Source of the DNA: Oscillospiraceae bacterium
GTDB taxonomy: Bacteria; Bacillota; Clostridia; Oscillospirales; Oscillospiraceae
NCBI GenBank assembly: GCA_016296235.1
Contig: JAEDJR010000019.1
Span: 1 to 18,046 of the forward strand
Direction of reading: 5' to 3'
Length of the DNA: 18,046 nucleotides
The translations under genes and the position numbers were made by a program. The notes under the pieces are model-generated. The model was given only the letters and a program-made list of their open reading frames with translations. It was not told the DNA's origin and searched no databases. Positions 6,306-13,700 of the stretch are shown here, one piece after another. Every line of letters begins with the position of its first letter. Within the stretch, counting starts at the first letter, position 1.

Positions 6306-6871
6306 AATACATCCTGTACCTGCTGCTGATCGCCGTAGTTTTCGGCCTGGTGGCCCTGGTGGATTTTCTGCTGAAGAAAATTTTCCCCAAGGCCCGTCCC
6401 AATCCCGGCTGTCAGGCCGTCCGCCTGCCCCGCTACAGCTCCATCCTGGGCCTGCTCATGACCCTGCTGGGCATCATCGCGCTGTTGTACATTCCCCGGC
6501 AGGAGCAGCTGGCCCTGTGGCTGGGCTGCTGGGTGGTGCTGGCCATCGGCGTGTATCTGCTGGTGAACTTTTTCTGGTTCGGCATTTTCTATGACGGCGA
6601 GGGCTTCACCTACCGTCCTTTTCTGAAAAAAGGCCGCTATTACCGCTATGAGGAGATCACCGGCCAGCGGGCCTTCCTGGCCAGAAGCGGCTGGAACACC
6701 AGTCTCTACGCCCGGGGTGACGAAATCCAGCTCTACGCCGCCCTGCAGGGGGTGTCGGAGTTCCTGAACAAGGCTTTTTTCGCCTGGTGCCGCCAAAAAG
6801 GCATCGACCCGGACACCGTGGAAAACGATCCCCATATGCTGGTATTCTTCCCGGAGCCGGAGGAACCGTAG
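6302..6871 (+). CDS. Small membrane protein with C-terminal PH-like domain
   Basis: This 189-aa protein has three likely membrane segments (about residues 3-25, 44-63 and 70-93). The cytoplasmic C-terminus (about 95-189) begins FYDGEGFTYRPFLKKGRYYRYEEI, the strand pattern of small bacterial PH-like domains in membrane proteins. It overlaps the cyclo-ligase stop by ATGA, so the two are probably translated together, although no functional link is known to me. I do not recognise a precise family with confidence. The transcript can end at the strong terminator at 7021-7063. Confidence 0.75.
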   Translation: MKYILYLLLIAVVFGLVALVDFLLKKIFPKARPNPGCQAVRLPRYSSILGLLMTLLGIIALLYIPRQEQLALWLGCWVVLAIGVYLLVNFFWFGIFYDGEGFTYRPFLKKGRYYRYEEITGQRAFLARSGWNTSLYARGDEIQLYAALQGVSEFLNKAFFAWCRQKGIDPDTVENDPHMLVFFPEPEEP

Positions 6872-6898
6872 CAAGATGCCACGGTGCATGAAAACCGG

Positions 6899-6984
6899 AT
6901 GTAGGGGCGGCTATCAGCCGCCCGGGAATTTAGGTGCCCGTAGGGCGGGGGCTTGCCCCCGCCGGCAATGCCGGTGCCCGCACC
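6899..6984. repeat. GTAGGGGCGG-type hairpin repeat
   Basis: This contains GGCGGCT-ATC-AGCCGCC (6906-6922), GCGGGGGC-TT-GCCCCCGC (6945-6962) and CCGG-CAAT-GCCGG hairpins in succession and no plausible ORF. The starting motif resembles the end of the element at 5488-5577. It follows the membrane protein gene. Apart from the terminator, nothing else was seen in 6872-7086. Confidence 0.55.
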
Positions 6985-7020
6985 CCATTTGCACAGGAAG
7001 GATTTCAAAATAAGCCGCAA

Positions 7021-7063
7021 AAACAAGCCCCCGCCGGTTGACCAGACCGGCGGGGGCTTGTTT
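7021..7063. terminator. Strong bidirectional terminator
   Basis: An 18-bp perfect stem (7021-7038 with 7046-7063, AAACAAGCCCCCGCCGGT and its complement) surrounds a 7-base loop. T/A-rich sequence follows on both strands. It can end the plus-strand cyclo-ligase transcript and the minus-strand phage late transcript, which converge here. Confidence 0.85.
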
Positions 7064-7086
7064 GAAAAATAAAAGGAGAGGAGAAA

Positions 7087-7187
7087 ATGAAAAAGTCGCT
7101 TGCTTTATGGTCTTATCTTATCATGGGGTTTTTAAATATCTTAGTGGGAGGTTATGAAATATTTGTTAAATCTCCGCGAAATTTCTG
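7087..7187 (+). pseudogene. Truncated 5' end of an AT-rich gene at the phage junction
   Basis: A near-ideal ribosome site (AAGGAGAGGAG) precedes an ATG encoding MKKSLALWSYLIMGFLNI and a short continuation, a hydrophobic N-terminus typical of a membrane or exported protein. After about 30 codons the frame runs into antisense of the phage gene ending at 7188, so the rest is probably missing. The stretch 7081-7140 has 19 G/C in 60 bases, far below either side. No promoter is visible between the terminator and the ATG. The likely reading is a gene broken by phage insertion, deletion or an assembly join. Its identity is unknown. Confidence 0.5.
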
Positions 7188-7505
7188 CTACCACTCCTGG
7201 CTGAAGCCCCGCAGGAACGGGTCCTCCGGGGAAACTGCCACGGAGCCGCCCCGGGTGACGCCCCGCACCGGCGCTGCGGCCCGCATGGCGCGGGTCTCCC
7301 GCCGCAGTCCCTCCGCATCCTGCCGCTGGCGGCGTGCATAGTCGTCGTAGGCCTCGGTCAGGGGCTTGTTCTCCCTGACGCAGGCCATGGCCACCTCCTC
7401 CGGCAGCAGCTCCTGCCGCAGCTCCGGATGGGCCTCATACAGCGCCGCTGCCTCTCCGGCAAAATCCCGCTGCTCCTCCACCGCTTCCTTGATCTGTTCT
7501 TCCAT
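7188..7505 (-). CDS. Small acidic phage protein, scaffold-like
   Basis: This 105-aa, highly charged, helical protein begins MEEQIKEAVEEQRDFAGEAA. It contains HPELRQELLPEEVAMACV and KPLTEAYDDYARR, and ends GGSVAVSPEDPFLRGFSQEW. From memory, this layout (acidic helix, 'LTEAY' segment, 'DPFLxGF..xW' tail) is seen in small proteins near capsid genes of Clostridia phages, which suggests an assembly or scaffold role. That is inference. I chose the ATG at 7505 because GGAGG lies 8 nt upstream. Another ATG at 7526 overlaps the stop of the preceding gene by one base but has a poorer site. It is the last gene of the phage block. Confidence 0.7.
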   Translation of the reverse strand: MEEQIKEAVEEQRDFAGEAAALYEAHPELRQELLPEEVAMACVRENKPLTEAYDDYARRQRQDAEGLRRETRAMRAAAPVRGVTRGGSVAVSPEDPFLRGFSQEW

Positions 7506-7525
7506 CTGTGATTCCTCCGTTTTCA

Positions 7526-9061
7526 TCAAATCAATGCCTTGGCGGCCTTCAACGCAAACTCCTGCTGCCACTGGCTGACGCTCTGCTGGAATTTCTGCGT
7601 GTCCAGCTGGTATTCCGCCGCCCACTGCTCCAGCTCCAGCAGCTTCAGCAGGTACACCTGGGCGATCTCCAGCAGGCTGTCGGCCTTTTCAAATTCGCCG
7701 TCGGCCCGCAGCTGCGCCATCTGCCGGGCCGTATCCGCCGCCAGCTGTGCCTGGGCGCTATTGACTGCCTGCCGGTTGGCAGCAGCCGTGGCCTGAATCT
7801 GATTGTACTGTTCCCGGCCGATGCCGCCCCGGTCTCCCCTGGCCTCGGCATAGAGAGCGGCGTTGTCCAGGGCGTTGCGCTCCTCCCGGGTAATCTGCTC
7901 CCGCTGGGTTTGATAGAGGGCGTCAGCCTCCGCCTGGGCCTGCAGCAGCTGCTGCACCGCCCGGTCCACCGCGGCGTCCCGGGCCTGGACAGTCTGGGCT
8001 TCCGCCGCCTGCCGCCATTGATCCAGCAAATCCCCGCCTCCGGCGTCATTGGAGCTGCCGGTGCCGTGGACAGTCCCGCCGCCGGACGCTCCCGTTCCGC
8101 GGCCGGGATGGGATTGGACCAGGCTGCCCGGCTGAATCACGCCGTTTTCATCCACATAGGAGGCAAACTGCCGGGTGTAGTCGGTCATGGAGTTGTTGTT
8201 TTTCAGGGCCGGCAGCTGCGGGGCAATGCTCCCGTCCGGCCCGGTGGGCGCCCGGTAGGAATCGTCCCCGAACCCGTCTCCGATCACATCGGTATACACC
8301 GTCGGATCGACGTTTGCGGTGCCGTTGAGCAGTTGTCCGTAGGGCCCGTTGACAAACTGGGCATATTTCCCGGTGTAGCCGTTGCTCTCGTCCACCCAGT
8401 TGCGCACCACCCGCTGATCCACGAAGTTGCGGTAGCGGGCCGTGTCGCTGCGGAAGGCCTCCATCTGCTCGTCGGTCATGCCGTAGGCATTCCTGTACCA
8501 GTCGGGATCGTTGTACTGGCCCACGTTGTAGCCGTAGCCCAGGTCGGCGTTGGTGGTCTCCCAGCGGCCCAGCGCCTCATTGTAGGTGCTGCGGGCGCCG
8601 CCCACGGCGTCCTCCAGGATTTTCGCCAGCTGCAGGTTCTGTCCATGGAGATAGGCCTTTCCCGCGTCATCGGCGGCCGCCCAGGCGTCGGAGTTGGCCT
8701 GCATCTGCTGGCGGATGTAGTTGGCCATGCTCCGCAGGTTCATGTCCGTGGAGAAGCCGTTGATCCAGCCGTTGCGGTCGCTGTAGTTGGTGTAGCGGTA
8801 CTGATCCACCCATTTCTGCACATCCTCCGCCGATTGCCCCGCCTGGACGCCCGCTCCAAGTCTGGTATACCCGCTGCCGTCGCTGCCGCCGGCATAGCCT
8901 GCCTGGGCCCGGATGGCCTCGGCCTGCTGGTTGGCCCGGGTCATGGCCTCCCGGTCTCCGGCGGCGTTGGCCTCGCCCCAGGCCTGCTTCAGGGCCAGAA
9001 TCTGTTTTTGCTGCTCTGCGGACAGATACATCTGATCCGCGCTGCTCAGTTTGTCTGACAT
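7526..9061 (-). CDS. Gln/Ala-rich phage protein, possible virion or ejection protein
   Basis: This 511-aa protein has no recognised enzymatic motif. Residues 1-60 are helical and Q/A-rich. The middle (about 80-315) is rich in Tyr, Asn, Trp and Asp (WVDQYRYTNYSDRNGWING; YNDPDWYRNAYGM). A Gly/Ser linker (about 319-343) is followed by a long Gln/Ala/Glu helical region (about 345-505), likely coiled coil. Size, composition and the short-tailed phage context fit an internal or ejected virion protein, but this is inference. It lies downstream of the endolysin and overlaps it by 16 bases; GGAGG is 7 nt before the ATG. No membrane segment or signal peptide is visible. Confidence 0.75.
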   Translation of the reverse strand: MSDKLSSADQMYLSAEQQKQILALKQAWGEANAAGDREAMTRANQQAEAIRAQAGYAGGSDGSGYTRLGAGVQAGQSAEDVQKWVDQYRYTNYSDRNGWINGFSTDMNLRSMANYIRQQMQANSDAWAAADDAGKAYLHGQNLQLAKILEDAVGGARSTYNEALGRWETTNADLGYGYNVGQYNDPDWYRNAYGMTDEQMEAFRSDTARYRNFVDQRVVRNWVDESNGYTGKYAQFVNGPYGQLLNGTANVDPTVYTDVIGDGFGDDSYRAPTGPDGSIAPQLPALKNNNSMTDYTRQFASYVDENGVIQPGSLVQSHPGRGTGASGGGTVHGTGSSNDAGGGDLLDQWRQAAEAQTVQARDAAVDRAVQQLLQAQAEADALYQTQREQITREERNALDNAALYAEARGDRGGIGREQYNQIQATAAANRQAVNSAQAQLAADTARQMAQLRADGEFEKADSLLEIAQVYLLKLLELEQWAAEYQLDTQKFQQSVSQWQQEFALKAAKALI

Positions 9062-9732
9062 CTCTGCTCCTCCTTTGTATGATCTCCCAGGCAGCCGGCC
9101 CGGTCCAGCACCACCAGAATCCGGACCATATCCCGGCTCAGGTTCAGATTTCCGGATTCATCCCCCAAAAGGGCGTTTTGGGCAACCAGCTTCTGCACCG
9201 TGGGCCTGGCCCATTCCGGCAAATCCTCCGGTCTTTCGTACACAATCAACCCTCCTTTGAATTCCTCCCACGCGGCGGCTCCGGCTCCCACAAAGGGCGC
9301 GGGGCAGACCTTGTGGGTCACATCCCAGTGCCGCACCACCTGCTCCGCCGGGATGCCGTATTCCTCCATGAGCTGCCGCAGCAGCCATTGGGCGTTTTCC
9401 AGGGCGCCCGGGTCAAAGAAATAGCCGCCCGGCCCGCCCTTGGTGCAGATCTCCACGCCGATGGAGTTCCCGTTCCGGCACGCCGGGTGGTAGTAGACGC
9501 TTCCGCCGCAGTGGTAGGCCACATATTCCTCCGGCACCGACCGGACAATCTGATGCTCGTCCACAAAATAGTGGGCTGAGGTCTTGCCGGTGTCCGCCCC
9601 GGAAAAATAGCGTCCGTTGTTCTCCGCCGTGTCCCCCGGTACGGCGGTGTAGTGTACCACCAGATACCGGGGCGGCATTGCCCGCAGGCCCCCGTAGTTC
9701 TCCCGTTTGCATGGAATCTCTGTGATATTCAT
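9046..9732 (-). CDS. Phage endolysin, N-acetylmuramoyl-L-alanine amidase
   Basis: This 228-aa lysis enzyme cleaves the amide bond between muramic acid and L-alanine in peptidoglycan. An Amidase_2 domain spans about residues 18-155. Likely zinc ligands are H27 (VVHYTA), H135 (VRHWDVTH) and C143 (KVCPAPF), with SIGVEIC around E94. The C-terminal part (about 168-214) contains DLPEWARPTVQKLV and LNLSRDMVRILVVLDRAG, a small helical module seen on clostridial endolysins that probably helps wall binding. There is no signal peptide, consistent with release through the upstream holin. GGGAGG lies 6 nt before the ATG. The end overlaps the next gene. Confidence 0.93.
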   Translation of the reverse strand: MNITEIPCKRENYGGLRAMPPRYLVVHYTAVPGDTAENNGRYFSGADTGKTSAHYFVDEHQIVRSVPEEYVAYHCGGSVYYHPACRNGNSIGVEICTKGGPGGYFFDPGALENAQWLLRQLMEEYGIPAEQVVRHWDVTHKVCPAPFVGAGAAAWEEFKGGLIVYERPEDLPEWARPTVQKLVAQNALLGDESGNLNLSRDMVRILVVLDRAGCLGDHTKEEQRCQTN

Positions 9733-9779
9733 TCAGAACCTCCCATCGTACCATTCGCCGCCCGCCTGCAGGCACATCC

Positions 9780-9980
9780 CTATTCCCCCTGCACCTCCGG
9801 CAGACCGGCCACGCTGGTCAGCAGGGACAGAATGCCAGCCAGCAGCGACGCGCTGCCCACCATGAGCCAGTTGACCTCTCCCATGACTGCGCTGGTGCCG
9901 ATGGTGGCCACCGCCGTCTGGGCCACGGTCTTGACGGCACGGATGCCCGCCGCCTTCGCCCACGCCTTCCAATTTTTCAT
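9780..9980 (-). CDS. r1t-type phage holin
   Basis: This 66-aa membrane protein starts MKNWKAWAKAAGIRAVKTVA, continues with a hydrophobic stretch (about 20-35), then VNWLMVGSASLLAGILSLL and SVAGLPEV. The pattern of an amphipathic N-terminus, AQTAVATIG, WL and 'SLLTSVAGLP' matches the lactococcal phage r1t holin family. It would form the membrane lesions that release the amidase encoded next. AGGAGG lies just upstream, which selects this ATG over the longer open frame that runs into the XhlA-like gene. Confidence 0.88.
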   Translation of the reverse strand: MKNWKAWAKAAGIRAVKTVAQTAVATIGTSAVMGEVNWLMVGSASLLAGILSLLTSVAGLPEVQGE

Positions 9981-10002
9981 AAAGCCCACCTCCTGTTCCA
10001 TT

Positions 10003-10248
10003 TTATTCCCGTTCCAGGTCCTGGATGCGGTGGTTCGCAACCCGAATCTGCTCCCGGGCCACCTCCATTTCCGTCTCCAGCCGGTAGGTCCGCTCCAGCA
10101 CCTGATTGTGCTTGTCCACCTTCTTTTCCAGCTCGCTGAGCCGGTAGTCCAGCAGCGCCCTGGTTTTCTGCGCCTGGGCGTGGTTGTTGACCATGCACAC
10201 AATCAGGGTCACGGCCCCGGAAATCACAGCCGCAAGAATCGTCCCCAT
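10003..10248 (-). CDS. XhlA-like membrane/coiled-coil phage protein
   Basis: This 81-aa protein has one N-terminal membrane segment (MGTILAAVISGAVTLIVCMV). A charged coiled-coil helix follows (about 25-80, with ELEKKVDKHNQVLERTYRLE and ending IQDLERE). This is the architecture of XhlA/haemolysin-like phage proteins that accompany holins in Firmicutes. GGAGG sits 8 nt before the ATG, inside the end of the preceding 58-codon gene. It is directly upstream of the holin, so a role in lysis is likely. Confidence 0.8.
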   Translation of the reverse strand: MGTILAAVISGAVTLIVCMVNNHAQAQKTRALLDYRLSELEKKVDKHNQVLERTYRLETEMEVAREQIRVANHRIQDLERE

Positions 10249-10251
10249 GTC

Positions 10252-10428
10252 TCAGCCTCCGGTATATCCATATTTCGCCAGAATTTCCATGATCTCATCC
10301 GTCATGACCTTCCGGATCTGGCCGTACGGCAGCTGCATGATCCGCGAGACGATCCGGTCGAGATCATCGGACTTCTCTTTTTTCTCCGCGATTCTCTCTT
10401 TCAGCGCGTTCAGCTTCCTTCTGTTCAT
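10252..10428 (-). CDS. Small phage protein, 58 aa, unknown
   Basis: This short gene begins MNRRKLNALKERIAEKKEKS and ends EIMEILAKYGYTGG. It is charged and mostly helical, with no membrane segment. Its ATG overlaps the stop of the upstream gene (ATGA) and GGAGG lies 10 nt before it. Its own end carries the ribosome site of the XhlA-like gene. This tight packing supports real translation. I do not recognise a family; position between fibre-associated and lysis genes suggests a tail- or lysis-related accessory. GC is lower than in most of the phage block. Confidence 0.7.
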   Translation of the reverse strand: MNRRKLNALKERIAEKKEKSDDLDRIVSRIMQLPYGQIRKVMTDEIMEILAKYGYTGG

Positions 10429-10775
10429 GCGTTCAAGGCCTCCATCAGCTCCGCAAGAGCTTCACCGTCTGTGATTTTCCCCATTTTCACTGTCACCGTT
10501 CCGTCCCGGTTGTCCGTGATGGGCCCTGGGACGGAATACGCCGAATTGTCATATTCCTCCGGTTCCGGCGTCACGGCATTGCCGTTTTCGTCCAGGCAGT
10601 CCTCCGCCTGATACACAATCGACCAGGCCGCGTCCTCCGTAAACAGCGCCAGGGCCTCCTGATAGGTCAGCGCGCAGGTAATGGCCTTGCTCTCCCGGCC
10701 GTCCCAGTCCCGATCCATGGTTCTTCCGAACACGGACGCCTCCAGCTGCCGGTCCCCGATTTTCACATACGTCAT
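10425..10775 (-). CDS. Phage tail-region protein, 116 aa, unknown
   Basis: This soluble acidic protein begins MTYVKIGDRQLEASVFGRTM. It contains DWDGRESKAITCALTYQEAL, GPITDNRDGTVTVKMGK and a C-terminal helix ALAELMEALNA. The layout suggests a compact beta-rich domain plus helix. The position directly after tail-fibre-associated genes suggests a small tail or fibre accessory protein, but no function is known to me. The ATG at 10775 has GGGG about 7 nt upstream; an in-frame GTG at 10781 is a possible alternative. The gene overlaps the next by ATGA. Confidence 0.72.
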   Translation of the reverse strand: MTYVKIGDRQLEASVFGRTMDRDWDGRESKAITCALTYQEALALFTEDAAWSIVYQAEDCLDENGNAVTPEPEEYDNSAYSVPGPITDNRDGTVTVKMGKITDGEALAELMEALNA

Positions 10776-10792
10776 AAACACACCCCATTTCC

Positions 10793-11248
10793 TTAATCCG
10801 TGATTTCCGCGTAGTAAAACATCTTGTTGCTTGCAACACCAAGCGCGAATTTGATCTGAATTGCGGCGGAGTCCGTCGTGAAGGAGTAGGTTCCGGAGCC
10901 TGATTTCACCTTAGCTCCATTTCGATTCACATAGCAGTTGCTTCTTGTCAAAACGCCGGACGCGCTGACATAGACCGCAATCTCCAGACTTCCGCCGGTC
11001 TGGTAGGAATACTCTCCTGCTTCTGTGATATTCACGCCGTTGATGGTCGCATAGGCATAGGTGGCGCTTGTATTTCCGGAGATCACGACCGTCTGCGTAT
11101 TTCCCTGCGCAGGCGCGATTTCGATCTCATAGACAGACCCGCCGTTCATGCAAAGGCCCTTCCCGATGTCAAATACGGTTCCGCCCGCCATGGCTTTTCC
11201 GGCGGAAATCTCATAGGCCGTTCCGCCATTCATCACTTTGCTGGCCAC
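10793..11248 (-). CDS. Phage tail-associated protein with NGG repeats
   Basis: This 151-aa protein starts with three short repeats of the form (M/A)xGG(T/S)xxxI: MNGGTAYEISAGKA, MAGGTVFDIGKGL and MNGGSVYEIEI. A beta-rich domain follows (about 45-151) ending FYYAEITD. Such repeats would give a repetitive beta or loop structure suited to a fibre attachment. The start is GTG at 11248 with AGGTG upstream, 9 bases after the stop of the collagen-like fibre gene. DNA here is less GC-rich (25 of 60 bases G/C in 10801-10860), unlike the flanking phage genes. No family is recognised with certainty. Confidence 0.7.
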   Translation of the reverse strand: MASKVMNGGTAYEISAGKAMAGGTVFDIGKGLCMNGGSVYEIEIAPAQGNTQTVVISGNTSATYAYATINGVNITEAGEYSYQTGGSLEIAVYVSASGVLTRSNCYVNRNGAKVKSGSGTYSFTTDSAAIQIKFALGVASNKMFYYAEITD

Positions 11249-11257
11249 AGAATCACC

Positions 11258-12196
11258 TCACGCATAGACCCAGACAATCTCACCGTTGACGGTCGGATCC
11301 TCCTGGGAAGACACCAGCTTGGAGTTCCGAAGCAGCATGGTTCCGGCGGCCTCATAGCTGCCGCCTGCCTTGACCGTCCCGGTGAAGGTGCCGCCGGATT
11401 TCGGCATGGCGGCGTTTGCTTTGTCATAGGCGGTTTTCACGGCGTTGGCCGTGGCCGCCTGGGTGGTGCTGGTGCTGGTGACGGTGTTGTTGAGGGTGGG
11501 CGTCGCGCCGGTGTCGCCCTTGTCTCCCTTGTCGCCTTTGTCGCCCTTTTCGCCCTTCAGGGCCGCCAGCTGCTCCGCCGTGAAGTCGGCGTAGGTGAAG
11601 GCCGCGCCCTGGGGGCCTGCCGGACCACGCAGGCTTTCCAGCTGCTCCCCGGTCAGGCTCTCAAAGTCTACGGTTCCGTCGGCGCCCTTGGGTCCGGCAG
11701 GGCCCGGCTCTCCCTTGGGGCCTGCCGGACCGTTGAACGCCCCGGCCTCCCACTGGCCCCGGAGATTCTCCGCCAGCATCCTGGTTTCCTTCGCCGCCTG
11801 CCGGGCCTCATCCACCGTGGCGACCATCTGTTCAAACGCGGAGGGCTGGTACTGCTCCGGCTTTCCCCCGGCCATGGGCCAGGCTCCCAGAAGCCGAACC
11901 GGCCGGGTCATTCGGATGGTGCGCAGAATTGCCACCTGATCGCCGGCTTTCCGGTAGCCATGGCAGGCCACATACAGGTCTCCCCGGCCGCTGACCTGGG
12001 CCGGCAGGGGGCTCTGGCCCGTGTAGATCAGCTGGGCCGTCTGGTCTCCGTTCTGGAACACCACCACCTTGGTCAGCCCGTCCCACTCCGGGTCAAACTC
12101 CACCGTAAAGGTATAGTAGCCCGCCGTATCCCCCACCAGAGGCTCCAGGCCTTTCCGAGCAATGCGCTTGTTTTTCACAAAAAACTCCAGATTCAT
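11258..12196 (-). CDS. Tail fibre protein with collagen-like triplets
   Basis: This 312-aa protein has an N-terminal beta domain (about 1-108: MNLEFFVKNKRIARKGLEPL, YYTFTVEFDPEWDGLTKVVV) like the baseplate/upper-fibre domains of Firmicutes phages, then a coiled segment (about 120-150). Collagen-like Gly-X-Y triplets follow at 156-174 (GPAGPKGEPGPAGPKGADG), 191-197 and 215-231 (GEKGDKGDKGDKGDTG). The C-terminal part has TSTSTTQAATANAVKTAYD and MPKSGGTFTGTV, common in phage fibres. It is probably a trimeric receptor-binding or fibre protein. I chose the ATG at 12196, preceded by GAGAGGGG in the 14-nt gap after the upstream gene, over the longer open frame. Confidence 0.85.
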   Translation of the reverse strand: MNLEFFVKNKRIARKGLEPLVGDTAGYYTFTVEFDPEWDGLTKVVVFQNGDQTAQLIYTGQSPLPAQVSGRGDLYVACHGYRKAGDQVAILRTIRMTRPVRLLGAWPMAGGKPEQYQPSAFEQMVATVDEARQAAKETRMLAENLRGQWEAGAFNGPAGPKGEPGPAGPKGADGTVDFESLTGEQLESLRGPAGPQGAAFTYADFTAEQLAALKGEKGDKGDKGDKGDTGATPTLNNTVTSTSTTQAATANAVKTAYDKANAAMPKSGGTFTGTVKAGGSYEAAGTMLLRNSKLVSSQEDPTVNGEIVWVYA

Positions 12197-12210
12197 GGCG
12201 TTCCCCTCTC

Positions 12211-13671
12211 TCAATAGACGGCTGCCCAGCCATATTCCACACCGCTGCGGTTGCAGAGATCCGGTTTCGCCAGAGGCGAATTGGTTTTTTTGATGGAAAA
12301 CTCCAGCGTGTTTCCGGACAGGGAGACACAGACGGGATGCCGGCAATAGAAGCCATCGGCGTCATAGTAGCCGCCGAGCTCCGTAGCTGTGGCGCCGTTG
12401 GCCAGCACCACCGGGTTGTCCAGATGGTTGGCCTCGAAGATCGTATTGTCGGTAATGGGGCCGCTTTTGGAGAATACATACAGCAGCTTCGGCGTCACCG
12501 GCAGCGTAATGCTTCCTGCATTGCCGGTGCCGGTGTAGGAGCCGGTGGTGATCCGCAGAATTCCGGCGTCTGCCGGCCCTTTCCAGGCGGGCGCGCCGTC
12601 ATATTTCAGAAACGCGCCGTCTCCAGCCGGCGGATTCAGCACCGTCAGCACGCCACCGGCCCCAGCGTAAAGCAGCTGGCCCGCCGTATAGGACGAAAAT
12701 CCCGTGCCGCCCCGGCCGGCCGGCAGCACCTCCTCCGATACCGGCTCCCACACGCCGGCTGCCGTCTGAATCAGCACCCGGGCCGGCAGCCGCAGGGTGG
12801 AGAAGGGCGTCCGGGCCTCCAGCAGGCCGGGCCAGTCGCTGAGAGAATGGCAGTCCGGCAGACCGGCCTCCACGGCCCCGGCGTTGACCACCGTCAGGTC
12901 CGACAGCGTGAAGCCGGCGCCCGTTTCGGCATAGGGCCATTTCCCCCGCACCAGCAGCTCCAGACCGCCGCTGCCGTCCAGCGACGTTTCGAATACACCG
13001 CCGCCGGCCATGAGATCGTGGCTCTGGCCGTTGAGCCACAGGGCCAGGCTGCTGAGATGGCTGTCCGGCTGGGAGGCCTTCAGGCGCACAAACACCTGCT
13101 GCCCCGCCGAACCCAAGCCGGTCAGGGTCTGGCCCGCCGTAATCTCCGCCTGGGAGCCGTCGGCCGTCAGCACCCAACCGCCGCTCTGTGCCTGGGCCGT
13201 GCAGCCCGACAGCGTCCAGCTGTCCAGAGCCTTGTTTTCCACCGTAAAGGCGGGCCGCAGCCACAGCTGTCCCACGGGGAAATCCGCCTGGGGATTCTGG
13301 GCCGAACCCGGCGTGTCCATGGAAACCCAGACCCGGCCGCCGTAGATTCGCTCCAGCAGAGCCGCCGCCAGCTTCTGTTTGGTGATGGAGCCGTCCACCA
13401 GCGTGCCGGCAGCCGCCTGCTGCACGGCAGCGTAGGTCTCGAGAATCGCCGCCTGCACGGTCCGGGCCGTCAGACCGTCCTGGGGCCGGAAGGGCAGCAG
13501 GGCCGCCGCCTCTTCCCCATTGAGATCCGCTACCAGCCGGTTGAGGCCCTCCCGGGTCTCGTCGTGGAGCAGCTGTAGATCCGCCCGCACCTGGGCTTCG
13601 TCCGGCTCATAGGTTGGAAAATCCGCCGGATTCTCCCAGGATTTCGTAAATTTCAAAGGCGTAAAGCCCAT
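12211..13671 (-). CDS. Phage tail fibre / receptor-binding protein
   Basis: This 486-aa protein has an N-terminal helical region (about 20-110), a beta-rich middle (about 140-265) resembling a carbohydrate-binding-like sandwich, and a typical fibre motif LPAGRGGTGFSSYTAGQLLY (316-335). A C-terminal domain follows (about 370-486) with PKLLYVFSKSGPI, GGYYDADGFY and the ending GVEYGWAAVY. The GGTG..SYT..LLYA motif is widespread in phage tail fibres. The domain order suggests a trimeric fibre with a variable tip. The ATG is preceded by AAAGGAGGAGG with 5-nt spacing. It follows the small membrane protein, with a hairpin repeat in between. Confidence 0.85.
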   Translation of the reverse strand: MGFTPLKFTKSWENPADFPTYEPDEAQVRADLQLLHDETREGLNRLVADLNGEEAAALLPFRPQDGLTARTVQAAILETYAAVQQAAAGTLVDGSITKQKLAAALLERIYGGRVWVSMDTPGSAQNPQADFPVGQLWLRPAFTVENKALDSWTLSGCTAQAQSGGWVLTADGSQAEITAGQTLTGLGSAGQQVFVRLKASQPDSHLSSLALWLNGQSHDLMAGGGVFETSLDGSGGLELLVRGKWPYAETGAGFTLSDLTVVNAGAVEAGLPDCHSLSDWPGLLEARTPFSTLRLPARVLIQTAAGVWEPVSEEVLPAGRGGTGFSSYTAGQLLYAGAGGVLTVLNPPAGDGAFLKYDGAPAWKGPADAGILRITTGSYTGTGNAGSITLPVTPKLLYVFSKSGPITDNTIFEANHLDNPVVLANGATATELGGYYDADGFYCRHPVCVSLSGNTLEFSIKKTNSPLAKPDLCNRSGVEYGWAAVY

Positions 13672-13700
13672 ATTTTCCTCCTCCTTTTATCATGAAGCAC

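Noticed and set aside
7508..9058. 516-codon plus-strand open frame in the phage region
   Set aside because: It is antisense to the 511-aa phage protein, which has a ribosome site and overlaps its neighbours correctly.
12337..13578. 413-codon plus-strand open frame opposite the tail fibre
   Set aside because: No ribosome site or recognisable motif; the opposite strand has the GGTG..SYT fibre motif.
10793..13671. Diversity-generating retroelement target in the fibre genes
   Set aside because: No template/variable repeat pair and no reverse transcriptase were seen in the window. Elements beyond the edge cannot be excluded.
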